DNA of 64,000 bases from positions 930,001-994,000 of the forward strand of contig CP126743.1 of NCBI GenBank assembly GCA_036287865.1. The letters run 5' to 3'. The stretch is from Fluviibacter phosphoraccumulans_A (lineage in GTDB: Bacteria > Pseudomonadota > Gammaproteobacteria > Burkholderiales > Rhodocyclaceae). Positions 8,696-18,101 of this stretch are shown here, piece by piece. The notes beneath the pieces were generated by a model. It made no database searches. It worked only from the letters and a program-made list of their open reading frames with translations, and was not told the origin of the DNA. Each line of letters opens with the position of its first letter. Position 1 is the stretch's first letter. Position numbers and translations under genes: made by a program.

Positions 8696-10225
8696 TTACG
8701 ACTTAACTGGAATCTTACCGATCTTGACTTGCCATTCTTTCGGGCCGGTCTCGTGTACTGAGGTACCTGACGAATCTACGGCGACGGTGACTGGCATGTC
8801 TTCGACAGTGAACTCGTAGATGGCTTCCATGCCCAGATCGGCAAAGCCAACAACCTTGGCTTCCTTAATGGCTTTGGAGACCAGGTACGCAGCACCGCCA
8901 ACGGCCATGAGATAAGCCGCCTTGTTGTCGCGAATGGCCTCAATGGCGACGGGGCCACGTTCGGCTTTGCCCACCATGGAAATGAGGCCGGTTTTTTCCA
9001 GCATCATGCGGGTGAACTTGTCCATTCGGGTAGCCGTTGTTGGGCCTGCAGGTCCAACCACTTCGTCGCGTACCGGATCAACCGGGCCAACGTAGTAGAT
9101 GACGCGGTTGGTGAAGTCGACCGGCAGCTTCTCGCCACGGGCCAGCATGTCCTGGATGCGTTTGTGAGCAGCGTCACGACTGGTGAGCATCTTGCCGTTG
9201 AGCAGCAGGATGTCGCCGGGTTGCCACGAAGCCACTTCTTCTTTGGTCAGCGTGTCGAGGTTGACGCGTTTGGCTTTCTTCACATCCGGTGCCCAGGTGA
9301 CATCGGGCCAATCTTCAACCTTAGGTGTTGGCAGGTGAGCCGGGCCCGAGCCGTCCAGATGGAAGTGGACGTGGCGGGTAGCGGCACAGTTCGGAATCAT
9401 GGCTACAGGCAACGAAGCTGCGTGGGTTGGGTAGTCCAGGATTTTGACGTCAAGTACCGTGGTCAAACCGCCCAGGCCTTGGGCGCCAATGCCAAGGGCG
9501 TTAACCTTTTCATACAGTTCCAGACGCAGCTCTTCAACGCGGGTCAGGGTATGGCCTTCGGCGGCTTTGGCTTGGAGTTCGTGGATGTCACAGGGTGCCA
9601 TCAGCGATTCTTTGGCTAGCAGCATGGCTTTTTCTGGCGTGCCACCAATGCCGATGCCCAGGATGCCTGGCGGGCACCAGCCAGCGCCCATGGTCGGTAC
9701 GGTCTTCAGAACCCAGTCTACGATCGAGTCGGATGGGTTGAGAGCGTAGAACTTGGTCTTGTTTTCTGAACCACCGCCCTTGGCGGCACAGATCACTTCG
9801 AGTTCGTCGCCTTCGACGATTTCGTAGTGCACTACAGCTGGGGTATTGTCTTTGGAGTTCTTGCGGGCACCGGCTGGGTCAAGCAGCACCGAAGCGCGCA
9901 GGGTGTTATCTGGGTTCAGGTAGGCGCGACGGACGCCTTCGTTGACCATTTCCTGAACGCTCAGGGTGGCATCCCATTTGAGGTTCTGACCGACTTTGAG
10001 GAAAACGACGGCGATACCCGTATCCTGACAGATCGGGCGGTGGCCTTCGGCAGCCATGCGCGAGTTGGTCAGAATCTGGGCGATGGCGTCTTTGGCGGCC
10101 GGGCTTTCTTCACGCTTGTAGGCTTCACCCAGGGCTTTAATATAGTCCAGCGGGTGGTAATAGCTGATGTACTGAAAGGCATCGGCGATGGACTGGATGA
10201 AGTCTTCTTGCTTGATAGCGGTCAT
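8696..10225 (-). CDS. fumA: Fumarate hydratase, class I (iron-sulfur, FumA/B type)
   Basis: Class I fumarase interconverts fumarate and malate using an oxygen-sensitive [4Fe-4S] cluster. The three cluster cysteines are visible in PICQDTG (about residue 62), GAGWCPPGILGIG (about 187) and IPNCAATRHVHFH (about 280). The C-terminal beta domain with GPAGPTTATRMDKFT is present. I chose the ATG at 10225 (MTAIKQEDF), giving 509 residues; the frame runs 48 codons further upstream but that stretch lacks family resemblance. An FNR-type box lies 100 bp upstream, consistent with oxygen-dependent control. Confidence 0.93.
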   Translation of the reverse strand: MTAIKQEDFIQSIADAFQYISYYHPLDYIKALGEAYKREESPAAKDAIAQILTNSRMAAEGHRPICQDTGIAVVFLKVGQNLKWDATLSVQEMVNEGVRRAYLNPDNTLRASVLLDPAGARKNSKDNTPAVVHYEIVEGDELEVICAAKGGGSENKTKFYALNPSDSIVDWVLKTVPTMGAGWCPPGILGIGIGGTPEKAMLLAKESLMAPCDIHELQAKAAEGHTLTRVEELRLELYEKVNALGIGAQGLGGLTTVLDVKILDYPTHAASLPVAMIPNCAATRHVHFHLDGSGPAHLPTPKVEDWPDVTWAPDVKKAKRVNLDTLTKEEVASWQPGDILLLNGKMLTSRDAAHKRIQDMLARGEKLPVDFTNRVIYYVGPVDPVRDEVVGPAGPTTATRMDKFTRMMLEKTGLISMVGKAERGPVAIEAIRDNKAAYLMAVGGAAYLVSKAIKEAKVVGFADLGMEAIYEFTVEDMPVTVAVDSSGTSVHETGPKEWQVKIGKIPVKS

Positions 10226-10543
10226 GGTGGTTTTCCGGACGACTGTTAATGGTTTGTAAGCGTTGCGCAGCACGTAATTCTGCGCGTTTAGGATTGTAAT
10301 GAAAAAGGCATTGTTTGGCACGGTTTGATCTTGATCAATAAATGGTGCAATGCTGCACAAAACCCGCATAAATAAAGGCTTTAACGTGTAAACAGGGTGT
10401 AAGGCTTAGGTCATTAAATGATCACGTACCCAGCGTACGGTCCGATCTCTGGTAAGCAGAGGCCGGTGCCTAAATGCCGGCCCGAAACGCGCAAACGCTT
10501 CGGTGTAACCGGGCAGTATCTAACAATAGCGAGGAGATGCAAC
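10226..10543. other. Divergent fumA/acs regulatory spacer (318 bp)
   Basis: This is the only gene-free stretch above 300 bp in the window outside pseudogenes. It holds an FNR-type palindrome at 10325-10338, an AT-rich segment around 10365-10440, a GC-rich hairpin GGCCGG/CCGGCC at 10461-10482 in the likely acs leader, and a GAGGAG ribosome binding site at 10531-10536. An in-frame extension of acs upstream to 10418 lacks similarity to acetyl-CoA synthetases, so I treat it as leader. Confidence 0.6.
10325..10338. promoter_or_regulatory. FNR/ANR-type operator, TTGAT-N4-ATCAA
   Basis: The 14 bases TTGATCTTGATCAA are a perfect match to the consensus of FNR-family oxygen regulators and a perfect palindrome. 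The box is 100 bp upstream of the fumarase start and 206 bp upstream of the acs start, so either or both could be controlled. No FNR gene is in the window, so the regulator is inferred. Confidence 0.65.
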
Positions 10544-12493
10544 ATGTCGAAGGTTTATCAACCGTCCGCGGATTTCGTGAAGAATGCAGCTGTGTCGGGC
10601 ATGGATGGGTACAAAGCTCTGTGTGCCGAAGCAGAACAGGATTATGAAGGTTACTGGGGCAAGCGCGCCAAAGAACTCCTCAGCTGGCAGACGCCGTTTA
10701 CTAAGACTCTCGACGAGTCGAAGGCACCCACTTACGGCTGGTTTGTTGATGGCAAGCTGAATGCTTCCTATAACTGTCTGGATCGTCAGGTTGAACGTGG
10801 CCTGGGCGACAAAGTTGCTCTGATTTTTGAAGCTGATGATGGCCAAGTCACGAAGGTTACCTACAAAGAGCTGCTGGCTCGCGTTTCGAAGATTGCCAAT
10901 GCGCTGAAGGAACTCGGCGTAGAAAAAGGTGATCGCGTCATTATTTATATGCCAATGACCATTGATGGCATTGCTTCGATGCAGGCTTGTGCCCGTATCG
11001 GCGCAACGCACTCCATCGTGTTCGGTGGTTTCTCTGCCCAGTCGCTGCGTGACCGTATTGAAGATGCAGGCGCTAAAGTGCTGATTACCAGTGATGGCCA
11101 GTTCCGTGGTGGTAAGTCGTTGCCACTGAAGGTAATTGCCGATGAAGCATTTGGCATGGGTGGTTGTGAGAAGTGTAAGAGCGTTTTGGTATTCAAGCGT
11201 ACGGGCGCTGACGTTGCGATGACTGCTGGCCGTGATGTTTGGGCTGACGATATCGTTAACAAGCAGTCGGATCAGTGCGAGCCAGTCTGGGTTGAAGCCG
11301 AACATCCATTGTTCTTGCTTTATACCTCGGGCTCGACCGGTAAGCCAAAGGGTGTTCAGCACTCGACCGGCGGCTATCTGCTGCACGCCATGCTGACGAT
11401 GCTTTACACCTTCGATCTGAAGAAGGAAGACATTTTCTGGTGTACGGCTGATATCGGTTGGGTCACTGGCCATACATACATCACCTATGGTCCGTTGGCT
11501 TGCGGTGGTACCGAAGTTGTATTCGAAGGTATCCCGACATTCCCTAACGCTGGTCGTTTCTGGGACATGATCCAGAAGCACAAAGTGAGCATTTTCTACA
11601 CTGCACCAACCGCGATCCGTTCGCTGGTCAAGGCTTCGGATACGGATCCTGCTGTACATCCGAAGAAGTTCGATCTGTCAAGCCTGCGTCTACTGGGTTC
11701 GGTGGGTGAGCCGATCAATCCGACGGCTTGGGAGTGGTACTACGAGAACGTGGGTGGCAGCCGCTGCCCGATCGTGGATACTTTCTGGCAGACTGAAACC
11801 GGTGGTCACATGATTACCCCAATGCCAGGTGCTACGCCGCTGGTTCCAGGTTCTTGCACACTGCCGTTCCCGGGTATCCAGGCTGCTGTGGTCGATGAAA
11901 CCGGTGATGAAATGCCTTGGGGTCAGGGCGGCATTCTGGTTATGAAGAAACCATGGCCATCAATGATTCGTATGGTTTGGGGCGATCCAGATCGCTTCAA
12001 GAAGTCGTATTTCCCAGAAGATCTGGGTGGCAAGCTGTATCTGGCCGGTGACGGCGCGATCCGTGATGCTGAAAATGGCTACTTCACCATTACCGGTCGT
12101 ATCGATGACGTGCTGAACGTCTCGGGTCACCGTATGGGCACCATGGAAATTGAATCGGCACTGGTTGCTAACCCACTGGTCGCAGAAGCTGCTGTGGTGG
12201 GTCGTCCGGATGATCTAACCGGTGAAGCCATCGTGGCCTTCGTTGTACTGAAGGGCGCTCGCCCAACAGGTGATGATGCCAAGCGTGTTATCAAAGAACT
12301 GTCTGACTTTGTTGGTAAGGAAATCGGTCCGATTGCCAAGCCGAAAGACATTCGTTTTGGTGACAACCTGCCGAAGACCCGTTCGGGCAAGATCATGCGC
12401 CGTCTGCTTCGCTCGCTGGCTAAGGGTGAAGAAGTTACGCAAGATACGTCGACACTGGAAAACCCGCATATCCTTGAGCAACTCAAGGGCTAA
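10544..12493 (+). CDS. acs: Acetyl-CoA synthetase
   Basis: Acs activates acetate to acetyl-CoA through acetyl-AMP. The 649-residue product from ATG 10544 (MSKVYQPSADF) is full length and undamaged. Motifs: YTSGSTGKPKGVQHSTGGY near residues 261-279 (AMP/phosphate binding), ADIGWVTGHTY near 303-313, DTFWQTETGGHM near 411-422, and the C-terminal PKTRSGKIMRR with the catalytic lysine near 615 that Pat-type acetyltransferases modify in other bacteria. GAGGAG lies 7 bp ahead of the start. It heads the cluster of acetate-sensing and uptake genes, all of which downstream are damaged, yet acs itself is intact, so it is probably still used. Confidence 0.96.
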   Translation: MSKVYQPSADFVKNAAVSGMDGYKALCAEAEQDYEGYWGKRAKELLSWQTPFTKTLDESKAPTYGWFVDGKLNASYNCLDRQVERGLGDKVALIFEADDGQVTKVTYKELLARVSKIANALKELGVEKGDRVIIYMPMTIDGIASMQACARIGATHSIVFGGFSAQSLRDRIEDAGAKVLITSDGQFRGGKSLPLKVIADEAFGMGGCEKCKSVLVFKRTGADVAMTAGRDVWADDIVNKQSDQCEPVWVEAEHPLFLLYTSGSTGKPKGVQHSTGGYLLHAMLTMLYTFDLKKEDIFWCTADIGWVTGHTYITYGPLACGGTEVVFEGIPTFPNAGRFWDMIQKHKVSIFYTAPTAIRSLVKASDTDPAVHPKKFDLSSLRLLGSVGEPINPTAWEWYYENVGGSRCPIVDTFWQTETGGHMITPMPGATPLVPGSCTLPFPGIQAAVVDETGDEMPWGQGGILVMKKPWPSMIRMVWGDPDRFKKSYFPEDLGGKLYLAGDGAIRDAENGYFTITGRIDDVLNVSGHRMGTMEIESALVANPLVAEAAVVGRPDDLTGEAIVAFVVLKGARPTGDDAKRVIKELSDFVGKEIGPIAKPKDIRFGDNLPKTRSGKIMRRLLRSLAKGEEVTQDTSTLENPHILEQLKG

Positions 12494-12498
12494 TGGCG

Positions 12499-12532
12499 AT
12501 TCGGTGTACGGTTGGAAGACCGTACACCGAAT
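12499..12532 (+). terminator. Perfect 14-bp stem-loop after acs
   Basis: ATTCGGTGTACGGT (12499-12512) is followed by a 6-base loop and its exact reverse complement (12519-12532), starting 6 bp after the acs stop. No T-run follows, so it may be an mRNA 3'-end or processing structure rather than a classic rho-independent terminator. Confidence 0.6.
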
Positions 12533-12659
12533 TGAAGGGCTACTAAAGATACATGGAGGAGGGTGGCCCCTCACCGGGTTAAAACTCGGGACAAGAGCTG
12601 GTCTTAAGAATCAGCCGGCAACTTCGATCTGTCTACAGGCGGGGTTGTACAAACAGAGG

Positions 12660-12694
12660 AGCCGGCGTGGGTTACTGCGCCGGTTTTTCTTTTT
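12660..12694 (+). terminator. Rho-independent terminator ahead of the sensor cluster
   Basis: CCGGCG (12662-12667) pairs with CGCCGG (12678-12683) across a 10-base loop, followed directly by TTTTTCTTTTT. It ends transcripts from acs or from a possible short RNA in 12533-12660. No promoter for such an RNA is obvious. Confidence 0.75.
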
Positions 12695-12717
12695 AAGTGT
12701 TCGAGAGGAGGGAAGAC

Positions 12718-12984
12718 ATGCCCAAAGGGATACAGAAAAGCGTTCCCAAGTTGGCCATAGTTGGCTCGCTCGCTGTGCTTGTGTTTAATTTCCCAATTCT
12801 TTCAGTTTATCGTGGTCACATGATGTCAGTGCCGGCCCTTTACGTGGGTTTGTTTGGTGCGTGGTTGCTGATAATTCTTCTGGCACGTTGGGCCGCGGAG
12901 CCGTTCACGCCCAAGGCGCCGTATAGTCAAACAGCTCAGGAGCGAAAGAATCTATGGTTGATTCATGGTTGGTCGGTCTGCTGA
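12718..12984 (+). CDS. Small two-helix membrane protein upstream of sensor kinase
   Basis: The 88-residue product (MPKGIQKSVPKLAIVG...) has two hydrophobic helices (about residues 12-31 and 39-58), then a polar tail. A strong GAGAGGAGGG ribosome binding site precedes the ATG. It overlaps the start of the transporter-kinase gene by 31 bp, implying translational coupling. I recognise no named family; it does not look like DUF4212. Its position suggests an accessory subunit of the SSF-kinase. The reading frame itself is intact, but its partner is broken. Confidence 0.6.
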   Translation: MPKGIQKSVPKLAIVGSLAVLVFNFPILSVYRGHMMSVPALYVGLFGAWLLIILLARWAAEPFTPKAPYSQTAQERKNLWLIHGWSVC

Positions 12985-15930
12985 CCTTTGCCTATCTGGG
13001 CGCGCTATTCGCTATTGCTCGGTTTGGGGATCGGCGGGCAGACGCCGGTCGATCGGTAATGAGCGCCACGGTCTACGCGTTGGGTATTGTGGTTTATTGC
13101 ACGTCGTGGACCTTCTACGGTAGCGTCGGACGCGCCACGACAGGAGGCTTCAGCTTTCTGACGATCTATCTGGGGCCGACGATTATGTTCCTGTTCGCGG
13201 TGGTCATCCTCAAGATGATCCGCATCAGTAAAACATTACGCCTCACTTCCATTGCGGACTTTATTTCGGCACGCTACGGCAAAAGCCAATTGCTGGCTGG
13301 TCTGGTGACGATTATTGCTGTCATAGGCATCATTCCTTATATCGCCCTGCAGCTCAAAGCGATTTCCTACAGTCTGAAGATTCTGTTTCCTGATGACGCG
13401 GAAGCGCTGTCCTTTATGCCAGATTCCACTGCAATCATTGCCATCATTCTGGCGGCATTTACGATTGTCTTTGGTACCCGTCATTTGGATGTCACTAAAC
13501 ATCACGAGGGCATGGTTCTGGCGGTGGCCTTTGAATCTCTTTTTAAACTCGTGGCTTTCTTGGCACTAGGAATCTATGTGGTCTGGTTCCTTAACGATGG
13601 GTTGGGCGATATATTTTCTCGGGCAGAAGCCATCCCCAAAATCTCGACGCTTTTACAACCCGATTCGGTTAACTACAGCAACTGGTTCTCCCTGACAGTT
13701 TTATTAGGGTTGGCGATTCTGATGTTGCCCCGGCAGTTTCAGATTGCGGTCGTTGAAAATGTCGACCCGAATCATATGCGTCGCGCTGTCTGGCTCTTTC
13801 CACTCTATCTGTTGCTGATTAATTTGTTCGTGATGCCGATTGCGCTGGCTGGTTTGCTGCATTACCAAGGACAACCCTTTGTGGCGGATACATTGGTGCT
13901 GACACTGACACTGCCGCTGGCGCAGGGTAATTCAGCCATGGCGTTGCTGGCATTCCTTGGCGGACTGTCAGCCGTAACCGGCATGGTTATCGTAGAAACG
14001 ATTGCTCTAGCCACCATGGTCTCTAATGATCTGGTAGTGCTCTTTCTGCTGCGCCGGGATTCCGAGTTTTCTCGTCGAAAAGATGTCAGCGGTTTGATCA
14101 TGTTGATCCGCCGTCTAACGATTGTGTTTCTGTTGCTGCTTGGTTATCTCTATTTCCGCGGTGCGGGCGAGGCCTATGCGCTGGTATCCATTGGCTTGAT
14201 TTCCTTCCTGGCGGTAGCGCAGTTTGCGCCGTCACTGTTGGGTGGTATGTACTGGAAAGACGGCAACCGTCAGGGGGCGTTGGCGGGATTGATTTTGGGT
14301 TTTGCCGTCTGGCTGTATACGGCATTGCTGCCGTCGTTTGCACGATCGGGCTGGATGGATAGTGGGTTTATTATCGAGGGTCCTTTTGGTATTTCATTGC
14401 TGGCGGCTCATGGCTTATTGGGTTTGACTTCTTTAGATCCGATCGCTTACACACTCTTCTGGAGTATGTTCGTCAACGTCGGCGCCTACTTTGCAGTGTC
14501 CATCATGACCCGGCAAGATCCGGGTGAGGTTGCAACCGCGAACCAGTTTGTGAATATCAACACCAGCAGTGCATTGACTTCACGTGTCTGGCGCGGAACA
14601 GCCTTGGCGGATGCGCTCATCGAGTTGCTGAAGCGATTTCTGGGGCCAAAACAGGCACAAAGCCGGTTGCAGCGTTATGCCAAGAGCCGTGGCCTAGGCA
14701 AAGTCAGCAATCTTGAAGCGGATGCTGAATTTGTGGTCTTTTCAGAAACACAGTTGGCAGGCGCCATTGATTCTGCCAGTGCGCACGTGATGATCAGTTC
14801 TGTAGTTCAGGAAGAAGAGCTGGGCCTTGATGAGGTGCTGAATATTCTTGATGAGGCATCGCAAGTCCGTGCCCACTCGAAAGAGCTCGAGCGTAAGTCA
14901 AATGAGTTGGAAGTTGCCACACGTGAGCTGCGCCAGGCCAATGAAAAGCTCATGGAAGTAGACCGCTTAAAAGACGATTTTATGTCGACTGTGACGCATG
15001 AGTTACGCACACCGTTAACTTCAATTCGTGCTTTTTCAGAGATGTTGCATGATGATCCTGAAATGGGCGCTGAGGATCGGACTAAATTTCTGGGCATTAT
15101 TGTCGGTGAAGCAGAACGTCTGACGCGCCTGATTAATCAGATCCTGGATTTTGCAAAGCTAGAATCAGGCCGTGTTGATTGGGAAGTGGAGCGGATTGAT
15201 TCAAGCCCGCTGTTAACTGCCACGGCCGAATCGGTTGATCAGTTGTTCAGGGAAAAAGGCACTGTGTTTGTCCTGGAACTCCCCGAGGATCAACAACCAG
15301 TCTGGGTGGACGTTGGTTGTGATCGGTTGAAGCAAGTTGTGATTAATTTGTTGTCTAACGCGGTGAAGTTTGTACCATCGGTTGCCGGTTTGATCAAGCT
15401 GTCATTGAGCCATGATCAGGGGGTATGCTCGTATAGCTGTTAAAGATAATGGACCGGGTATTCTGGAAGCTTATCAAGGCATTGTTTTTGAACGCTTCCG
15501 GCAGGGTGGAAATACCATGACTGATAAGCCACAGGGTACCGTGCTAGGTTTGCCGATTAGCCGTGAGATCGTAGAGCATTTTGGTGGCAGACTGTGGGTA
15601 GAAAGTCTATCGCATGACGAGGTGTTGAAGAAAAAAGGGTTCACAACGGAAACAGCCGGCGACGGAGATATGGCGCTCGAAAAAGTACGTAGTTTTGCAC
15701 CTGATCTGATGCTGCTTGATGTGATGATGCCCAAGAAATCCGGATTTGAAGTCTGTGAAATCCTTCGTGCCGATACAGCGCTTAGTCAGCCTCGTATCAT
15801 CATGCTTACGGCTAAAGGAAGAGAAACAGAACAAGCCAAGGGCTTAGCTTTGGGCGCAGATGCCTACATGCTGAAACCGTTCTCGACTAAAGATCTTGTA
15901 GCGAAGATCAGAGAAATTCTTTCGGTTTGA
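12954..15930 (+). pseudogene. SSF-domain sensor kinase (CrbS/CbrA-like), frameshifted and fused to a truncated receiver
   Basis: Residues 1 to about 500 form a sodium/solute symporter domain with many helices. A coiled linker follows, then a kinase with DDFMSTVTHELRTPL (phospho-histidine near residue 682) and an N-box DRLKQVVINLLSNAVKF. The frame breaks at a G5 run (15419-15423). With four Gs it would read SHDQGYARIAVKDNGPGI and reach the FGGRLWVES end of the ATPase domain. There it runs straight into a response-regulator receiver missing its N-terminus: no acidic pair, but LLDVMMP and MLKPFS remain. In other proteobacteria CrbS/CrbR-type systems control acs. Kinase and regulator were probably separate adjacent genes before a deletion. 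Function is unlikely. Confidence 0.85.
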
Positions 15931-15961
15931 TGCTAAAGCAGTCTCGTTATTTAGAAGTCTG

Positions 15962-17944
15962 ATGTTTTTACGTGATTTAACTGCAAAGTGGCGCTTTGTT
16001 CTCGCTGTGGCCGTCCTAGGCCTTTTGATGACGGGCCCATTTCTGCTGACTTCGGTTTTAATCTGGCTGCGTGCATTACCGGGCATGCGGGAAGTTCTGA
16101 TGCAGCATCTGTTACCGCAGGTTCCACTGGGTGGTGTGCTTACCGCCAGCGGATTTGTGGTCGGGCTGGTTCTGATACGTCGACTTTTTAACCGCTACGT
16201 TACCGGAATGGCGGCGATGGTAGAAGAATTACGGCTGATGCTGGGTTCAAATCGATCATTTCGTATCACCGAAGACGGCCCTTCCGAATTACGGGAATTG
16301 GTCCGAGCCATTAATGATCTGACTACCCAGCGCGATGCCTATATTGATGATGTGGAAAGCCAGGTTGCCAAAACCAAGGCGAACGTTGAAGAAGAAAAGA
16401 ATCGTTTGGCTGCCCTTATGTCGGAACTGGCTCAAGCCGTTGTCGTGAGTAACCTGGATGGTCGTATTCTGCTTTATAATAATTGAGCAAGGTACATAGC
16501 AAAGGGGCCGACATCCGTATCCAGCGGGACTTTGATTGGTCTGGGTCGTTCGATTACTTCGATTCTTGAAACAAGTCAGGTTGATTACGCTCGCGACACG
16601 ATCCGGATTCAGTTTGAACGAGGTAATCGTCACCCCGTGGCCAATTTTGTGACCACGACTGACAATGGTCAGTTGATTCGTGTGCAAATAGCCCCGGTTT
16701 TGCGTAACCGGCCTGATAGTCAGGAGGTGCAAGTTGCTTTGGGATATGTCCTGCTGATTGAAAATATTACCCGTCTGCTTGAGCAGGAGTCGCGCAGAGA
16801 TGCGGCGTTAGGTGATCTCACCAAAGGGAGCCGGTCTTCCATGGGTACGTTGCGGGCTGCTGTAGAAATGTTAGCGGACAACCCGGATATGGATGCTGCC
16901 GACCGGGAGCGCTTTGTCGGTGTGCTGGCCTCTGAAGTGACCCGTATGAGTCAGCGGCTTGATAACACGCTAACGCTGCTTGCAGATACCCTGCGTCAGC
17001 ATTGGCTCCTCGACGATATGCTTGCCGCAGATGTAATTGAAGCCGCCGGACGGCGCGTGCAAGAACGTTTGAAGTTACCGGTTGATGTGAATGCAACGAC
17101 TGCAGAACCATTGTGGATTCGTGCTGATAGTTTTTCATTGGTCAGCGCGATGGCCTATTTGGCCAGCAAAATCGCAGAGGCGGGGGATGTCCGTTCGTTT
17201 GCATTGAAGCTTGGGTCGGATGAGAAGTTCGTTCAATCAGACGAACATGAAGCAACGCTGCTCCGTAATGTGTTTTTGCCGTTTGCACAAAAGGTCAACC
17301 AGCGATTGGCCGAATGCGGTTTTACGCTCTGCTCCGGAGACATCATGGCGGGTAACCCCGCGTGGTGCTGGTCTGAAGATGAGTGGAAGGGCCTATTCTT
17401 TGACTGGATTTACAAGCCCGAACCATCGGCATTGCTGAATGCTTCAATCTTCTTTGATGTTCGTCCGCTGTATGGCGACTTTTCTCTGGTCACCCCGTTG
17501 CGGGAAATGCTTGCAAAGTGGGCGCCGAATGCCGAAACCTTCCTCAGGCTAATGGCAACTAATGCGCTGGCGGCCGAGCCGCCGATCGGGTTTACCGGTG
17601 ACGTGGTTATGGAGAAGGATGGCAAAGAGTAGTTTGTAGATATCAAAAAGTATGGCATTCGAATTTTTGTCGATGTTGCCCGCATTATGAGTCTGGCTCA
17701 TGGCGTGGCATCTGCGAGCACCCGCACCCGTTTTATGGAGGCTGGCGAAAAATTCGGCATGTCTAAGTTGGATATTTCAGCGGCATTACAGGCCATGTCC
17801 GAGTTGCAACGTTTACGTCTGACGCATCAGCATCTGGAGATTGATAGTGGCAAAACCCCCGACAATCATCTGCATCCGGATGAATTAAGCACCTATGACG
17901 AGGCTGTGCTTCGTGAAGGTCTGAAGCAGGCAAAACGTTTATAG
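15962..17944 (+). pseudogene. Deletion fusion: membrane PAS/kinase-like N-half plus DUF294 C-half, two nonsense codons
   Basis: One frame runs throughout but is cut by TGA at 16484-16486 and TAG at 17630-17632. The N-part has two membrane helices (about residues 12-35 and 50-70), a HAMP-like stretch, a coiled coil and a PAS start (LDGRILLYNN). After the TGA come IGLGRSI and a degenerate kinase-like domain ending FALKLG near 17215. From about 17220 the sequence changes to the C-half of a DUF294 nucleotidyltransferase-like protein (SGDIMAGNPAWCWS, SIFFDVRPLYGD, then FVDIKKYGIRIFVDVARI). In relatives the N-part, as I recall, leads into a 3'-5' exonuclease domain and DUF294 is a separate gene, so a large deletion joined them. 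Confidence 0.75.
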
Positions 17945-17984
17945 CAGCGCCTAAAGCTCACCTATCAGATATAACGAGTATTTG

Positions 17985-18095
17985 ATGTCCAATCGTCTGA
18001 GGCTGATTCTCGGCGAATACGGCCCCGCACTTTTTGTTGCGCTATTCGCTGTGGGCTTTACGCTCACCGTTCTTGTGCTGGCCTGGTTGGAGTAG
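17985..18095 (+). CDS. 36-residue single-helix membrane peptide ahead of symporter
   Basis: ATG 17985 to TAG 18095 encodes a 36-residue peptide: a short polar head (MSNRLRLILGEYG), one hydrophobic helix (ALFVALFAVGFTLTVLVLAWL) and a final Glu. It ends 6 bp before the symporter ATG, as expected for a coupled small subunit. I know no family name. Its frame is intact, but the symporter behind it is truncated. Confidence 0.5.
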   Translation: MSNRLRLILGEYGPALFVALFAVGFTLTVLVLAWLE

Positions 18096-18101
18096 CGTGG
18101 G

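Noticed and set aside
10520..11659. 379-codon frame antisense to acs
   Set aside because: Shadow of acs codon bias; no motif, no ribosome binding site.
12954..15930. Natural hybrid histidine kinase with attached receiver
   Set aside because: The receiver lacks its N-terminal strand and acidic pocket, and there is no linker, so it is a deletion joint.
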